Source: CAZABC01 sp964483405
Lineage (GTDB): Bacteria > Chloroflexota > Limnocylindria > Limnocylindrales > CSP1-4
Reading direction: 5' to 3'
NCBI GenBank assembly: GCA_964483405.1
Contig: CAZABC010000041.1
Location: forward strand, 1 to 19,063
DNA: 19,063 nt
Every line of letters begins with the position of its first letter. The first letter of the stretch is position 1. The translations under genes were made by a program, and so were the position numbers. The notes beneath the pieces were generated by a model. That model had not been told where the DNA came from. It did not search any database and saw nothing but the letters and a program-made list of their open reading frames with translations. Shown one piece after another: positions 7,651 to 14,470 of this stretch.

Positions 7651-8675
7651 GGCGCACCGAGGAAGTCGCGCCACTGTGCGCCGATGACATCCCGCCCGAA
7701 GAGGGCGATGGCCCGCTGCCGCGTCGACGCGGATACCTGCCGAGCGAAGACCTCGTCGGCCAGCAGCTCGGACAGGCGGGCGCGGGCGACCGTGGGGTCG
7801 TTGCTGGCATAGGACGCCAGCTCGTGACCCTCGAACAGTTCCGGGTAGCCCCACGAGCCCCACGCCATCGGGCCGATGGACACGACCGGCGTACCGGTCA
7901 TCAGCGCCTCGACGAGCCCGAGGGTGTAGGACGCGGGCTGGGTGCCGGTGTAGAGGTAGGCCCGGATGCCGCGCAAGTAGGCGCGCATCTCGTCATACGG
8001 CAGGACCCCGACCCCGCCGGTCTCGTCCGACCCCGGCCCAGCGGCCATCGTCGGCAGGCCCTTCGTGGCCTCGCGCCAGAAGTCGCCGTGGGTCGCGTCG
8101 CCGCGGGCCATCAGGTGCTGGGTGATGTTGCCGACCGCGTGGACCTCGCCGGTCCAGCCCGACCACTCGGTCGGGTCCTTATAGAACCGGATGAGGGCCG
8201 ACTCGCCGGCGAAGAACGCCATCTCGCGTTCGCGGGGCGAGTAGCGGACCACCTGCAGGCCGCCGGTGACGAACGGGCGCATGTCGCGCTCGGTGCCCGG
8301 CAGGCTCTGGCCCACCGTGCGCCAGACGACGCGCTTGTGGCGGATGCGGTCCCAGTTGCCTGCGATCGCCCCGCCGTAGACCGGCCCATCGGGCGACAAC
8401 TGGTGCGGGAGAAGGAAGTGGTGGGCGATGATGACGTCGGCCCAGTCGATGAGCCCGTCGGGGAGGTAACTCTTGTGGGCGAACTGGTCGCCCTCGACGA
8501 GCGCCGCGAGGTCGGCGTGGTAGGGGACCTGCGGCAGCGGCGGGCGCTTGTCGTCGGTCGGGTGCGCCGGGTCGGTGTAGGCGCCGATGCTGAAGACATC
8601 GTAGCCGAGGCCGGCGAAGAGGCTGACCTGGTCGTATTCCTCGATGGAGTGCGCGAGCAGGAGCAGGATGTTCAC
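7647..8675 (-). CDS. Glycosyltransferase, GT-B fold, GT4-like
   Basis: This 342-residue protein would transfer a sugar from a nucleotide-activated donor in the cytoplasm. The N-terminus MNILLLLAHSIEEYDQ is a Rossmann-type strand. The C-terminal half has the GT-B donor-site pattern AYLYTGTQPASYTLGLVEALMTGTPVVSIGP, written here in two parts: AYLYTGTQPASY (239-250) and LGLVEALMTGTPVVSIG (252-268). The usual first Glu of the E-x7-E motif is not obvious, and only Glu256 is clearly placed. Pairs such as VIIAHHFLLP (81-90) fit an acceptor-side loop. The GTG at 8675 overlaps the methyltransferase stop as GTGA. There is no signal peptide or membrane segment. Donor and acceptor are unknown. Confidence 0.8.
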   Translation of the reverse strand: MNILLLLAHSIEEYDQVSLFAGLGYDVFSIGAYTDPAHPTDDKRPPLPQVPYHADLAALVEGDQFAHKSYLPDGLIDWADVIIAHHFLLPHQLSPDGPVYGGAIAGNWDRIRHKRVVWRTVGQSLPGTERDMRPFVTGGLQVVRYSPREREMAFFAGESALIRFYKDPTEWSGWTGEVHAVGNITQHLMARGDATHGDFWREATKGLPTMAAGPGSDETGGVGVLPYDEMRAYLRGIRAYLYTGTQPASYTLGLVEALMTGTPVVSIGPMAWGSWGYPELFEGHELASYASNDPTVARARLSELLADEVFARQVSASTRQRAIALFGRDVIGAQWRDFLGAP

Positions 8676-9328
8676 CGCCGCACCGCCCGGAAGGCCCCGA
8701 AGGTCTCGGTGCCGGTGGTGGTGACGACGTGCGTCTTGTCGAGGAGCCGGACGATACCGGCGTCGTGGTACTCGCCCACGATCTCATCGACTCGGCGCAG
8801 CGCGGTGCCGGTGAGCAGCGAGAACTCGCAACCTTCGCAGTCGATCTTGACGAGCCGGGCGCCCTTGCCGACGAGTCGCCCAAGGCCGTAGGTCGGGACT
8901 TCGATGACCTCGAACCCGGTCCCCTCGGCCATCCGCTGATTGCCGATGTAGCGGTGCGTCTCCGAGTCGCCGGGTCCGGTGAAGGCATAGCGGATGGTCG
9001 TGGCCTTCGTCCCGAGGCCGGCTGCGCCCCAGATGACCTCGACGCGATCCGACAGCCCGTTCTCGGCGAGGTTCGCCCGGAGGACTTCGACGTTGGCCGG
9101 CAGCGCCTCGATGGCGGTGAAGCGCATCTCCGGATTGTCGAGCGCTGTCGCGACCGTCCAGGCGCCGATATGGGCGCCGACGTCGAGGGCGTGCCCGGTC
9201 AGGCCATCCGGGATGCCGTACTCGTCGTGGTCGAAGATGGAGTGGACGACCGAGAGGTCGTTCGTCTGGTCCCGGCAGGCCATCCTCGCGGGGTGGCCGT
9301 GGGGCGTGCGTACATCGTACATCTGCAC
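8672..9328 (-). CDS. FkbM-family SAM-dependent methyltransferase
   Basis: The family transfers methyl groups from S-adenosylmethionine, often to sugar hydroxyls of glycans or glycosylated metabolites. The 218-residue protein shows SAM motif I ALDVGAHIGAWT (47-58), an acidic residue ending the next strand in FTAIEALPAN (Glu74), and the FkbM hallmark VKIDCEGCEFSLL (160-172). The N-terminal part with SIFDHDEYGIP (30-40) is also family-like. I chose GTG at 9328 because GGAGG (9343-9339) lies ten bases upstream; ATG at 9322 is the alternative. The open frame to 9424 runs through two hairpins and is not credible. Its TGA overlaps the next GTG. The substrate is not visible; the neighbouring glycosyltransferases make a glycan likely. 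Confidence 0.88.
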   Translation of the reverse strand: MQMYDVRTPHGHPARMACRDQTNDLSVVHSIFDHDEYGIPDGLTGHALDVGAHIGAWTVATALDNPEMRFTAIEALPANVEVLRANLAENGLSDRVEVIWGAAGLGTKATTIRYAFTGPGDSETHRYIGNQRMAEGTGFEVIEVPTYGLGRLVGKGARLVKIDCEGCEFSLLTGTALRRVDEIVGEYHDAGIVRLLDKTHVVTTTGTETFGAFRAVRR

Positions 9329-9351
9329 GGGTGCGAGCCCTCCGTGGTGGG

Positions 9352-9396
9352 TGTCAGTCGGACGGCCGGTGCTCGCGGCCGGCCGCCCGACTGACA
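9352..9396 (-). terminator. Hairpin 3, long stem before the methyltransferase gene
   Basis: Arms of 18 bases (9352-9369 and 9379-9396) pair around a 9-base loop. The only imperfect position is a U-G wobble in the minus-strand RNA (an A-C mismatch in the plus strand), which suggests a structure acting in minus-strand RNA. No U-tract follows, so it is either a GC-rich terminator without a tail, as is common in high-GC bacteria, or an attenuator or processing site that lowers expression of the cassette relative to the capsid. Confidence 0.6.
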
Positions 9397-9402
9397 TGAG
9401 GT

Positions 9403-9429
9403 GCGGGGTGTTTCTACAGCACACCCCGC
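9403..9429 (-). terminator. Hairpin 2 downstream of the capsid gene
   Basis: A perfect 9-base inverted repeat (GCGGGGTGT / ACACCCCGC) encloses a 9-base loop. There is no U-tract on the minus strand. It is the middle of three consecutive hairpins in the interval between the capsid and methyltransferase genes. Confidence 0.45.
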
Positions 9430-9441
9430 GAAGCTGCGATG

Positions 9442-9463
9442 TCGGCCCTGCGCTGCGGGCCGA
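9442..9463 (-). terminator. Hairpin 1 downstream of the capsid gene
   Basis: A perfect 7-base inverted repeat (TCGGCCC / GGGCCGA) with an 8-base loop begins eight bases after the capsid stop. No U-tract follows. It could be a weak terminator, a pause site or an RNA end stabiliser for the capsid message. Confidence 0.4.
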
Positions 9464-9471
9464 GGGATCGA

Positions 9472-10752
9472 CTAGAGGCCGATGACCTTCTGGACGCGGC
9501 CCGTGCGAACGGCGGGCTCGGCGTTGAAGGCGAACTCCTCCTCGGCCCGGAACCCGGTGACGTTCTGGTCGAAGCGGTTACCCGCCTCGCTCGACACGTC
9601 AATCCGGAACTCGGCGCCGGTGAAGATGTCCACTTCGGAACGGTCGATGATGAGCGCGGTGCCAACGTAGGCAGCCGGCCAGTTCGGGTCGGAGCGGAGC
9701 GGGACGCCCCACGCCGAGGTGATGGGCGGGTTCGCCGCCGCGCCACCGGCCGGGTCGACGGCCCAGCCGCCCGCGTAGGAGGTCCCGAGGCCTTCGGAAG
9801 CGGTCTCCCAGTAGGACGTCGGGTCCATGACGATGACGAGGTTGTCGCGCATCACGCCGCGCGTCTCCATCGCCGCGATGCCGCGCGCGATAGCGGCCAG
9901 TCGGGGCTCCGAGGACAACGTGGTCTTGAACGCGGCGACGTCGCCGAAGGCGAGCAGGGCCGGGAAGAAGCCGAGCGGCTGGCTGGAGCCCGAGCCGTTC
10001 GTGATGTAGGTCGCCTCGGTCATGCCGATGGACTGGGCGAGTCGGCGGCGAGCCGCCCGCTCGGCCGCCCCGTTCGACTGACGGAGGAGCTGATTGCCGA
10101 TGTCGGCGATCTGGGCGATCGTGTAGAGCGTCGCGGTCGCCGAGTTGAACTGGAAGTCGCGGATGTCCTTGTTCGAGCCGTAGGCCCCCTGGAGGAGAGC
10201 CGCGGTGACGGCGGTCGCCTCGTAGGGGATGTTGACGCCGGCGCCCTGGACGCCGTTCGTGACCTCGAAGAGGCCGCGGTAGACGTTCGTCAGCGCCAGC
10301 TGCTCGACGAGCGCCGAGACGAAGTTCCCGGGCACGATCGCCTGGCCGGTGGCCGTCGAGGTGCCGAGGACTGCCTTGACGAACTCCTGCGCGTCGGTAT
10401 CGCCGAAGCGACGGGCGACGAGCGCCGAGAGGAAGTTGACCTCGCTGTACTTGCCGACGCTCTTGACGGCCGGCTCGGCGGCGCCGACGCCCGCGAGGAT
10501 GGCGGCAGCCTTGGACTGCGCCGTGGTGCGGGTGAAGGCCTTGACGCGCTCGTCGAGGTCCTTCAGCTTGTCGTCGAGTTCCTTCTGCCGCTTCTCCAGC
10601 AGCAGCTCGTCGATCTGCGCCGACTTCGTGGCGATCTCGGCCTCGATGGCCGTGATGCGGTCCATCGGCAGGTCCGACTTGTCACGGAGTTCCGTGGCGA
10701 GGTCGGTGATGGTCTTCGTGAGGGCTTCGACCCTCTGGTCGAGGTCCGACAT
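9472..10752 (-). CDS. Major capsid protein, HK97 fold with N-terminal scaffold-like leader
   Basis: This is the main shell protein. Of 426 residues, about 1-80 are charged and heptad-like (DQRVEALTKTITDLATELRDK, DELLLEKRQKELDDKL), matching the delta or scaffold domain that the protease removes in HK97-like phages. The shell domain follows, with the family landmark NGSGSSQPLGFF (252-263), the segment TATLYTIAQIADIGNQLLRQ (206-225), VIVMDPTSYW (306-315), WGVPLRSDPNWP (348-359) and the late Ile-Ile-Asp strand before an acidic, Phe-rich segment (FRAEEEFAF). No separate scaffold gene is present, which agrees with a fused leader. The ATG at 10752 has AGGAG ten bases upstream. The TAG at 9472 is followed by a non-coding stretch with hairpins. 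Confidence 0.92.
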   Translation of the reverse strand: MSDLDQRVEALTKTITDLATELRDKSDLPMDRITAIEAEIATKSAQIDELLLEKRQKELDDKLKDLDERVKAFTRTTAQSKAAAILAGVGAAEPAVKSVGKYSEVNFLSALVARRFGDTDAQEFVKAVLGTSTATGQAIVPGNFVSALVEQLALTNVYRGLFEVTNGVQGAGVNIPYEATAVTAALLQGAYGSNKDIRDFQFNSATATLYTIAQIADIGNQLLRQSNGAAERAARRRLAQSIGMTEATYITNGSGSSQPLGFFPALLAFGDVAAFKTTLSSEPRLAAIARGIAAMETRGVMRDNLVIVMDPTSYWETASEGLGTSYAGGWAVDPAGGAAANPPITSAWGVPLRSDPNWPAAYVGTALIIDRSEVDIFTGAEFRIDVSSEAGNRFDQNVTGFRAEEEFAFNAEPAVRTGRVQKVIGL

Positions 10753-10757
10753 AAGGG

Positions 10758-10778
10758 GGGGTCTCCTGTTGGGACCCC
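10758..10778 (-). promoter_or_regulatory. Hairpin over the ribosome site of the capsid gene
   Basis: In the 27-base interval between protease and capsid genes the minus-strand RNA can pair GGGGUC with GACCCC (six perfect pairs, extendable past one mismatch) around a small loop. The capsid gene's AGGAG (10767-10763, ten bases before the ATG) falls in the loop and the inner stem, so folding would partly hide it. There is no U-tract, so a terminator is unlikely. A regulatory effect is inference. Confidence 0.4.
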
Positions 10779-10779
10779 G

Positions 10780-11424
10780 CTAGCGAGCGTCGCGGGTGTT
10801 GCGAAGGATGGCCTCGAGCTGGGCCAGTGCTTCCTCCAGCCGCTGCATCGCCGCGTCATCGCCGCCCGAGGGAAGGTCAGGACGAAGGTCAGCCGGTGGG
10901 CTGTCGAGGTCGGAGAGGAGCCCGCGCACGGCGGGCGAGAGGCCGATGCCGGCCCGGTCGAAGTGCTCGGCGGCCTTGGCCGCCACCACCCGAGAGTAGG
11001 GATTAGCCGGAGTAGGCGTCAGCGTCTGCTCGATGTACGGCCAGACGAGAATCTCGCCGGTCTTGGCGTCGGTCCGGACGAAGTTCGGGAGCGAGCCCGA
11101 CGAGCCGTATACCTTGCCAGCACCGAGCAGCTGGTCCACCTGCGCCCAGTAGCGGTGCGAGCGGTTCAGCCAGAGCGTCGCCCACCAGCCGTCGTCCTCC
11201 AGGTCGAGTTCGTCGGCGGTGCCGAGAACCGGGTCGGCCTTCATCGTCTGGTCGAGGTTGTGGTGCCAGACCAGCGGCCGACGGTCGAACCAGTCCGGCT
11301 TGATGTCGGTCCGCGGGCTGAAGAACTCGCCGTCGAGGTCCTTGCCGCCGAAGGGGCCGCCGAACGGGATGGCGAGGACGCGCCACTTCGTCGCGTTGAC
11401 GCGCTCGGCTTTCAGGTAGTCCAT
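10780..11424 (-). CDS. Prohead maturation protease
   Basis: The 214-residue protein resembles HK97-type prohead serine proteases, which cleave the capsid leader or scaffold during head maturation. The catalytic His candidate is in LVWHHNLDQ (His54 or His55) and the Ser candidate in YGSSGSL (106-112). The stretch PYIEQTLTPTPANP (129-142) is the family's typical E-SLT-PANP-like segment. The N-terminus has IPFGGPFGGKDLDGE, also typical. A C-terminal helix (about 190-210) is rich in Ala, Leu and Glu and could be a scaffold-binding tail. The ATG at 11424 has AGGAG six bases upstream. It sits directly before the major capsid gene, as expected. Confidence 0.85.
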   Translation of the reverse strand: MDYLKAERVNATKWRVLAIPFGGPFGGKDLDGEFFSPRTDIKPDWFDRRPLVWHHNLDQTMKADPVLGTADELDLEDDGWWATLWLNRSHRYWAQVDQLLGAGKVYGSSGSLPNFVRTDAKTGEILVWPYIEQTLTPTPANPYSRVVAAKAAEHFDRAGIGLSPAVRGLLSDLDSPPADLRPDLPSGGDDAAMQRLEEALAQLEAILRNTRDAR

Positions 11425-11433
11425 CGGTGACTC

Positions 11434-11595
11434 CTAGAGCAGCATGACGAAGAAGTCGTCATCGAAGATGTCCGGCTCGACCACCACGACCCGACCGCGG
11501 GGCGGATGCCCGCCCGCCACGACGACCTCGCCCGCCACCGGCGGGAAGTAGGTCGGGGCGAAGTAGCGGCCAGGGAACATCCGCCGGGGGAACAT
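11434..11595 (-). CDS. Small Phe/Tyr/Pro-rich phage protein, 53 residues
   Basis: A short frame runs from ATG at 11595 (sharing a base with the preceding TGA) to TAG at 11434. The N-terminus, MFPRRMFPGRYFAPTYFPP, is rich in aromatic residues and proline, followed by a Val-rich stretch and an acidic end (EPDIFDDDFF). Short proteins with M-F-P-x-R-Y-F starts are often seen among virion genes of phages. The start fits the coupling pattern, and its stop lies inside the AGGAG ribosome site of the protease gene. The role is unknown. I consider it real because it exactly fills the interval. Confidence 0.6.
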   Translation of the reverse strand: MFPRRMFPGRYFAPTYFPPVAGEVVVAGGHPPRGRVVVVEPDIFDDDFFVMLL

Positions 11596-12455
11596 CAGGA
11601 CCCGTCGAGGGTGACCGCGGTACGGTCGCCGTCGGTCGTCACGGAGGCGACGATGCGCTCGGTCGAGCCATCGACGCCGAGGATGGTGATGGTCGTCGTG
11701 GCCGCCCCGGACAGTTCACCTGCGAGCGCGGCAGCGATGATCCGCAGCAGCTCGGCCGCGGTGTACGAGCCCTCGATGACCTCGGTCCACGGGTTCGAGC
11801 CCGAGCCCGCATCGTTCAGCTTCTCGCCCATGCTGCCGACATCATTGTTGTCGGCCGCGATGGCGGACCAGACAGCCGTCGCCAGCGACTCGGGCGACAG
11901 CTCCGAGTACGGGGTGATGTCGGCCGCCATGTGCCCGATGGCGTAGCGGATGGCCGACAGCGAGCCGGTGCCCGCGAGGTCCGACGCCAGCGCCCCGGTC
12001 GCGGTCATCGACCCGGCCGTCAGGGTGCCCGTGCCCGAGAGGGCGGCGGCGGCCTGGAGGATGGCTAGCAGGTTCGCCGTGCTGATGCTGCCGCTGCCCG
12101 AGAGGGCCGCGATCGCCGACACGATGAGCGCGCCCGAGGCCGTCAGCGAGCCTGTGCCGGTCAGGGCGGCGGTGCCGTTGACGCCCATCGCCCCCGAGGC
12201 GACCAGCGAGCCTGTGCCGATGACGATGTTGCGCGACGACAGGCCGCCGGCGGTCTGCGGCAGGACCCACGCGTATGGCGGCCGGTAGCCGTCGGGGATA
12301 CCAGACTTCGGCTCCCAGTCGGCGCCCGTGAACGCGCCGCGCCTCATGCTCGGCTTGGCGAAGTCGGACCGATTGTAGCCGAGCCCGGTGGCACCCCCGC
12401 CGATGTCCCGGCCGGGGTGCTTGGCGAGAACGGCGTAGTTGCCGATCAACCCCAT
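11595..12455 (-). CDS. Putative virion structural protein with Gly/Ala/Ser/Thr repeats
   Basis: The 286-residue protein has three parts. The N-terminus (1-66) has the phage-type sequence GNYAVLAKHPGRDIGGGATG and ends GYRPPYAWVLP. The middle (80-166) repeats GTGSL-like units at about 80, 100, 120, 141 and 162, a period of 20-21 residues rich in Ala, Gly, Ser and Thr. The C-terminus has SPESLATAVWSA (187-198), MGEKLNDAGSGSNPWTEVI (209-227) and a final beta-rich segment VTTDGDRTAVTLDG; this module is widespread in phage structural proteins of unassigned role. It overlaps the previous gene by 10 bases, and its TGA shares a base with the next ATG. The middle may form a repetitive beta or fibre shaft. 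The N- and C-terminal modules look familiar; the function is unknown. Confidence 0.7.
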   Translation of the reverse strand: MGLIGNYAVLAKHPGRDIGGGATGLGYNRSDFAKPSMRRGAFTGADWEPKSGIPDGYRPPYAWVLPQTAGGLSSRNIVIGTGSLVASGAMGVNGTAALTGTGSLTASGALIVSAIAALSGSGSISTANLLAILQAAAALSGTGTLTAGSMTATGALASDLAGTGSLSAIRYAIGHMAADITPYSELSPESLATAVWSAIAADNNDVGSMGEKLNDAGSGSNPWTEVIEGSYTAAELLRIIAAALAGELSGAATTTITILGVDGSTERIVASVTTDGDRTAVTLDGS

Positions 12456-13588
12456 CCGAAGTCCAGGTGCCCGTAGAAGGCCGACGAGACCGGGGTGGCC
12501 GCTCCGGCGTACATGAGCCAGACCAGCCCGGCCCCATCGTAGACGCGCGGCAGCGACGGCAACTGATTCACCAGGTCGCGCTCGGCCGCCACACCGACCG
12601 TCGTCATCGGCAGGGTCAGCAGCGGCCGGCAGAGCACGACGTTCGTCGTACCCGAAGTATGGGTCGCGCTGTAGCTGAACTGCTCGACAAGGCGGATGCC
12701 CGTGTCACCGGCGGCCAGCGGGACGAATGGGCCGTACTTGCCAGCCGCCGTGCCGCTGTATTCGATCTGTCCGATGGGCGCCGAGGCGTTGCTGATCGGC
12801 AGGGTCGTCGGTGTCACGTTGCCGGTGTTGCCAGCGGCGTCGGTGTAGGTGAGCTGGATGTTGGGCGTGCCGGTGCCGAGGGCCACGGACGGCGTGAGGA
12901 AGGCCTGCACCCCTGCGCCCTCGGACGGGGCGCGGTCGCCGAGGTAGACGGTGGCGGTGTGCGTGCCGGTGCCGGTGTCGGACGCCGCCACGAATGTCCC
13001 CGCATCGAGGTTGGCCAGGCTGGTAGCGATGTTGCCGGTGCCCGAGCCGGTCCGGCTCCAGTAGTAGGTGGTGCCGGTCGATAGGCCGGTCGGCAGGGCG
13101 CCGCCGGAGTTCGTCAGCCGGATGGGCGTGTACGTCTGGGCGTCCCACGTTGCCGCGAGCGTCAGGACGGTCGGTGTGGCGGCCGTCGCGGTGAAGGTCT
13201 TGGAGTTGATGAGCGCCTGATTGCCGGTAGTCGTCGTCGTCGTGACCGGGTAGTAGCCGAGCATGTCGACGAGCATGAATACGGCCGGCATCGTCGTTGC
13301 CGCGGCAGAGAACGCCGAGGCGTTGAGGATGTGCTTCGTGTCGGGCGTCACATCCCCACCGTGGCGGATGGCGCCGGTCGACCGGTCGCAGAACGGGTGG
13401 AAGGCGAGGTTAGTGCCCGTCGCCCCGAGGACCGCCGCGGTCGGATTGCCGGTCGAGTGCGGCAGGGCGTACCACAGACCGGCTGCCTGTGTGCCGACCG
13501 CGTGGGTGAGCTTATTCCAGTCGGCCCGCCAGAACTTGCCGTTCGTCGTGGTCTCGTTGATTAGGTCGTCGAGAGAGGAAAAGCCCAT
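12446..13588 (-). CDS. Putative virion structural protein, paralog B with inserted domain
   Basis: This 380-residue protein is a paralog of the preceding gene: MGFSSLDDLINETTTNGK at the start, GLWYALP (37-43), RHGGDVTPDTKH (75-86), LVDMLGYYPV (106-115), EGAGVQ (223-228), GKYGPFVPLAAGDTGIRLVE (283-302) and NQLPSLPRVYDGAGL near the end. Compared with paralog A it has about 84 extra residues (about 131-216), preceded by a run of Thr (116-121). This insert contains ALPTGLSTGTTYYWSR, a pattern common in beta-sandwich modules of phage fibres. The gene has its own GGAG at six bases, embedded with the preceding TAA stop, and ATG at 13588. Its end overlaps the next gene by 10 bases. A structural role is inferred from composition and context only. 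Confidence 0.65.
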   Translation of the reverse strand: MGFSSLDDLINETTTNGKFWRADWNKLTHAVGTQAAGLWYALPHSTGNPTAAVLGATGTNLAFHPFCDRSTGAIRHGGDVTPDTKHILNASAFSAAATTMPAVFMLVDMLGYYPVTTTTTTGNQALINSKTFTATAATPTVLTLAATWDAQTYTPIRLTNSGGALPTGLSTGTTYYWSRTGSGTGNIATSLANLDAGTFVAASDTGTGTHTATVYLGDRAPSEGAGVQAFLTPSVALGTGTPNIQLTYTDAAGNTGNVTPTTLPISNASAPIGQIEYSGTAAGKYGPFVPLAAGDTGIRLVEQFSYSATHTSGTTNVVLCRPLLTLPMTTVGVAAERDLVNQLPSLPRVYDGAGLVWLMYAGAATPVSSAFYGHLDFGWG

Positions 13589-13591
13589 CGG

Positions 13592-14470
13592 TTACTCCCA
13601 GATGAAGGTGGCGAGCCCGAGGGTGGGCCGTGAGGCGAGCGTCCCGACCGGCAGGCAGATCATGTTGACGTAGGCGTCGTCCGCGAGAGCCGGCAGGGAC
13701 CCACCGCGCTCGGTGTAGAAGTCCACCTCGACCGGAGCATCCTGCCCGCGGATCATCAGGTCCGCGATGGGCTTCACGAGAACGAGAGTGAATAGGCCCA
13801 CGTCCGTCCCGGCCGCGCACTGGACCGACTCGATGGCCCGGACCCCGGTGTCGCCAGCGGCCAGCGTCAGGAACGGCCCGAAGCGACCTGCGCCGGACGA
13901 TTGCGTCGTCAGGAGGATACCGTTGACCGCCGCGCCGGTCGTCATCGTGTGCGCCGGGGTGGTCCGTCCGGTGGTGCCGTCCTGATTGGTATAGGTGACG
14001 ACGAACGTGTCACCGACGGAGCTGTGGGGGGCCACGAGGACCGCCATCATCTGCACGCCCTCGCCATCGCTATGCCGCGGCAACTCATACGTCGGGTTCA
14101 GGACCGACTGGATATCGCTCGTGCCCATGTCGATGAACGGGACGAAGGCGATGTAGTCGAGGACGATGACGCGCTGCGGCCCCGAGCCGGTGCCGGTCGT
14201 GACGTTCATCAGCATCATCCGCCGCAGGTACTTCGTGGCCGGGGCGGACGACGCGCCGTGGTCGAGGCCGCCGTCGGCGCTGCGGGACAGCGGGGCGTGC
14301 TCAAGTGGGGTAGCGGCGTAGTATTGCGGGCCGGGCTTGCCGGGCGCCATGCTGTAGTCGTACCAGACGCCCTGGACGGTCGCGACAGCCGGTACCTTCC
14401 GGAAGGTCGCATAGACGATCTTCCCGGCCTCCTCAGCATCGACCAGCGCCGCGACGTTAGCGAAGCCCAC
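13592..14470 (-). CDS. Putative virion structural protein, paralog A
   Basis: This 292-residue protein has no enzymatic motif. It starts MGFANVAALVDAEEAGK and contains GVWYDYS (34-40), DGGLDHG (66-72), VLDYIAFVPF (103-112), DGEGVQ (135-140), GRFGPFLTLAAGDTGVRAIESV (195-216) and a late ERGGSLPAL (254-262). The same landmarks occur in the same order in the next gene, so the two are paralogs. Spaced hydrophobic strands and Gly/Thr turns suggest a beta-rich virion protein. The start is GTG at 14470 with GGAGG about six bases upstream. The position between portal and protease suggests a head or vertex component, but a tail or receptor-binding role is also possible. Confidence 0.65.
   Translation of the reverse strand: MGFANVAALVDAEEAGKIVYATFRKVPAVATVQGVWYDYSMAPGKPGPQYYAATPLEHAPLSRSADGGLDHGASSAPATKYLRRMMLMNVTTGTGSGPQRVIVLDYIAFVPFIDMGTSDIQSVLNPTYELPRHSDGEGVQMMAVLVAPHSSVGDTFVVTYTNQDGTTGRTTPAHTMTTGAAVNGILLTTQSSGAGRFGPFLTLAAGDTGVRAIESVQCAAGTDVGLFTLVLVKPIADLMIRGQDAPVEVDFYTERGGSLPALADDAYVNMICLPVGTLASRPTLGLATFIWE

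Noticed and set aside
9329..9424. Upstream extension of the FkbM methyltransferase to an ATG at 9424
   Set aside because: The extension lies on two hairpins, has no family similarity, and a good ribosome site places the start at 9328.
9411..9424. Possible promoter (TAGAAA-like -10) upstream of the methyltransferase gene
   Set aside because: There is no matching -35 region, and the bases form the loop and stem of a hairpin; the match is no better than chance.
9439..11430. Long plus-strand open frame of 663 codons opposite the capsid and protease genes
   Set aside because: It mirrors two secure genes on the minus strand; GC-rich coding DNA often leaves the opposite strand open. Its Arg/Gly/Val/Asp-rich composition is not protein-like and it has no family motif.
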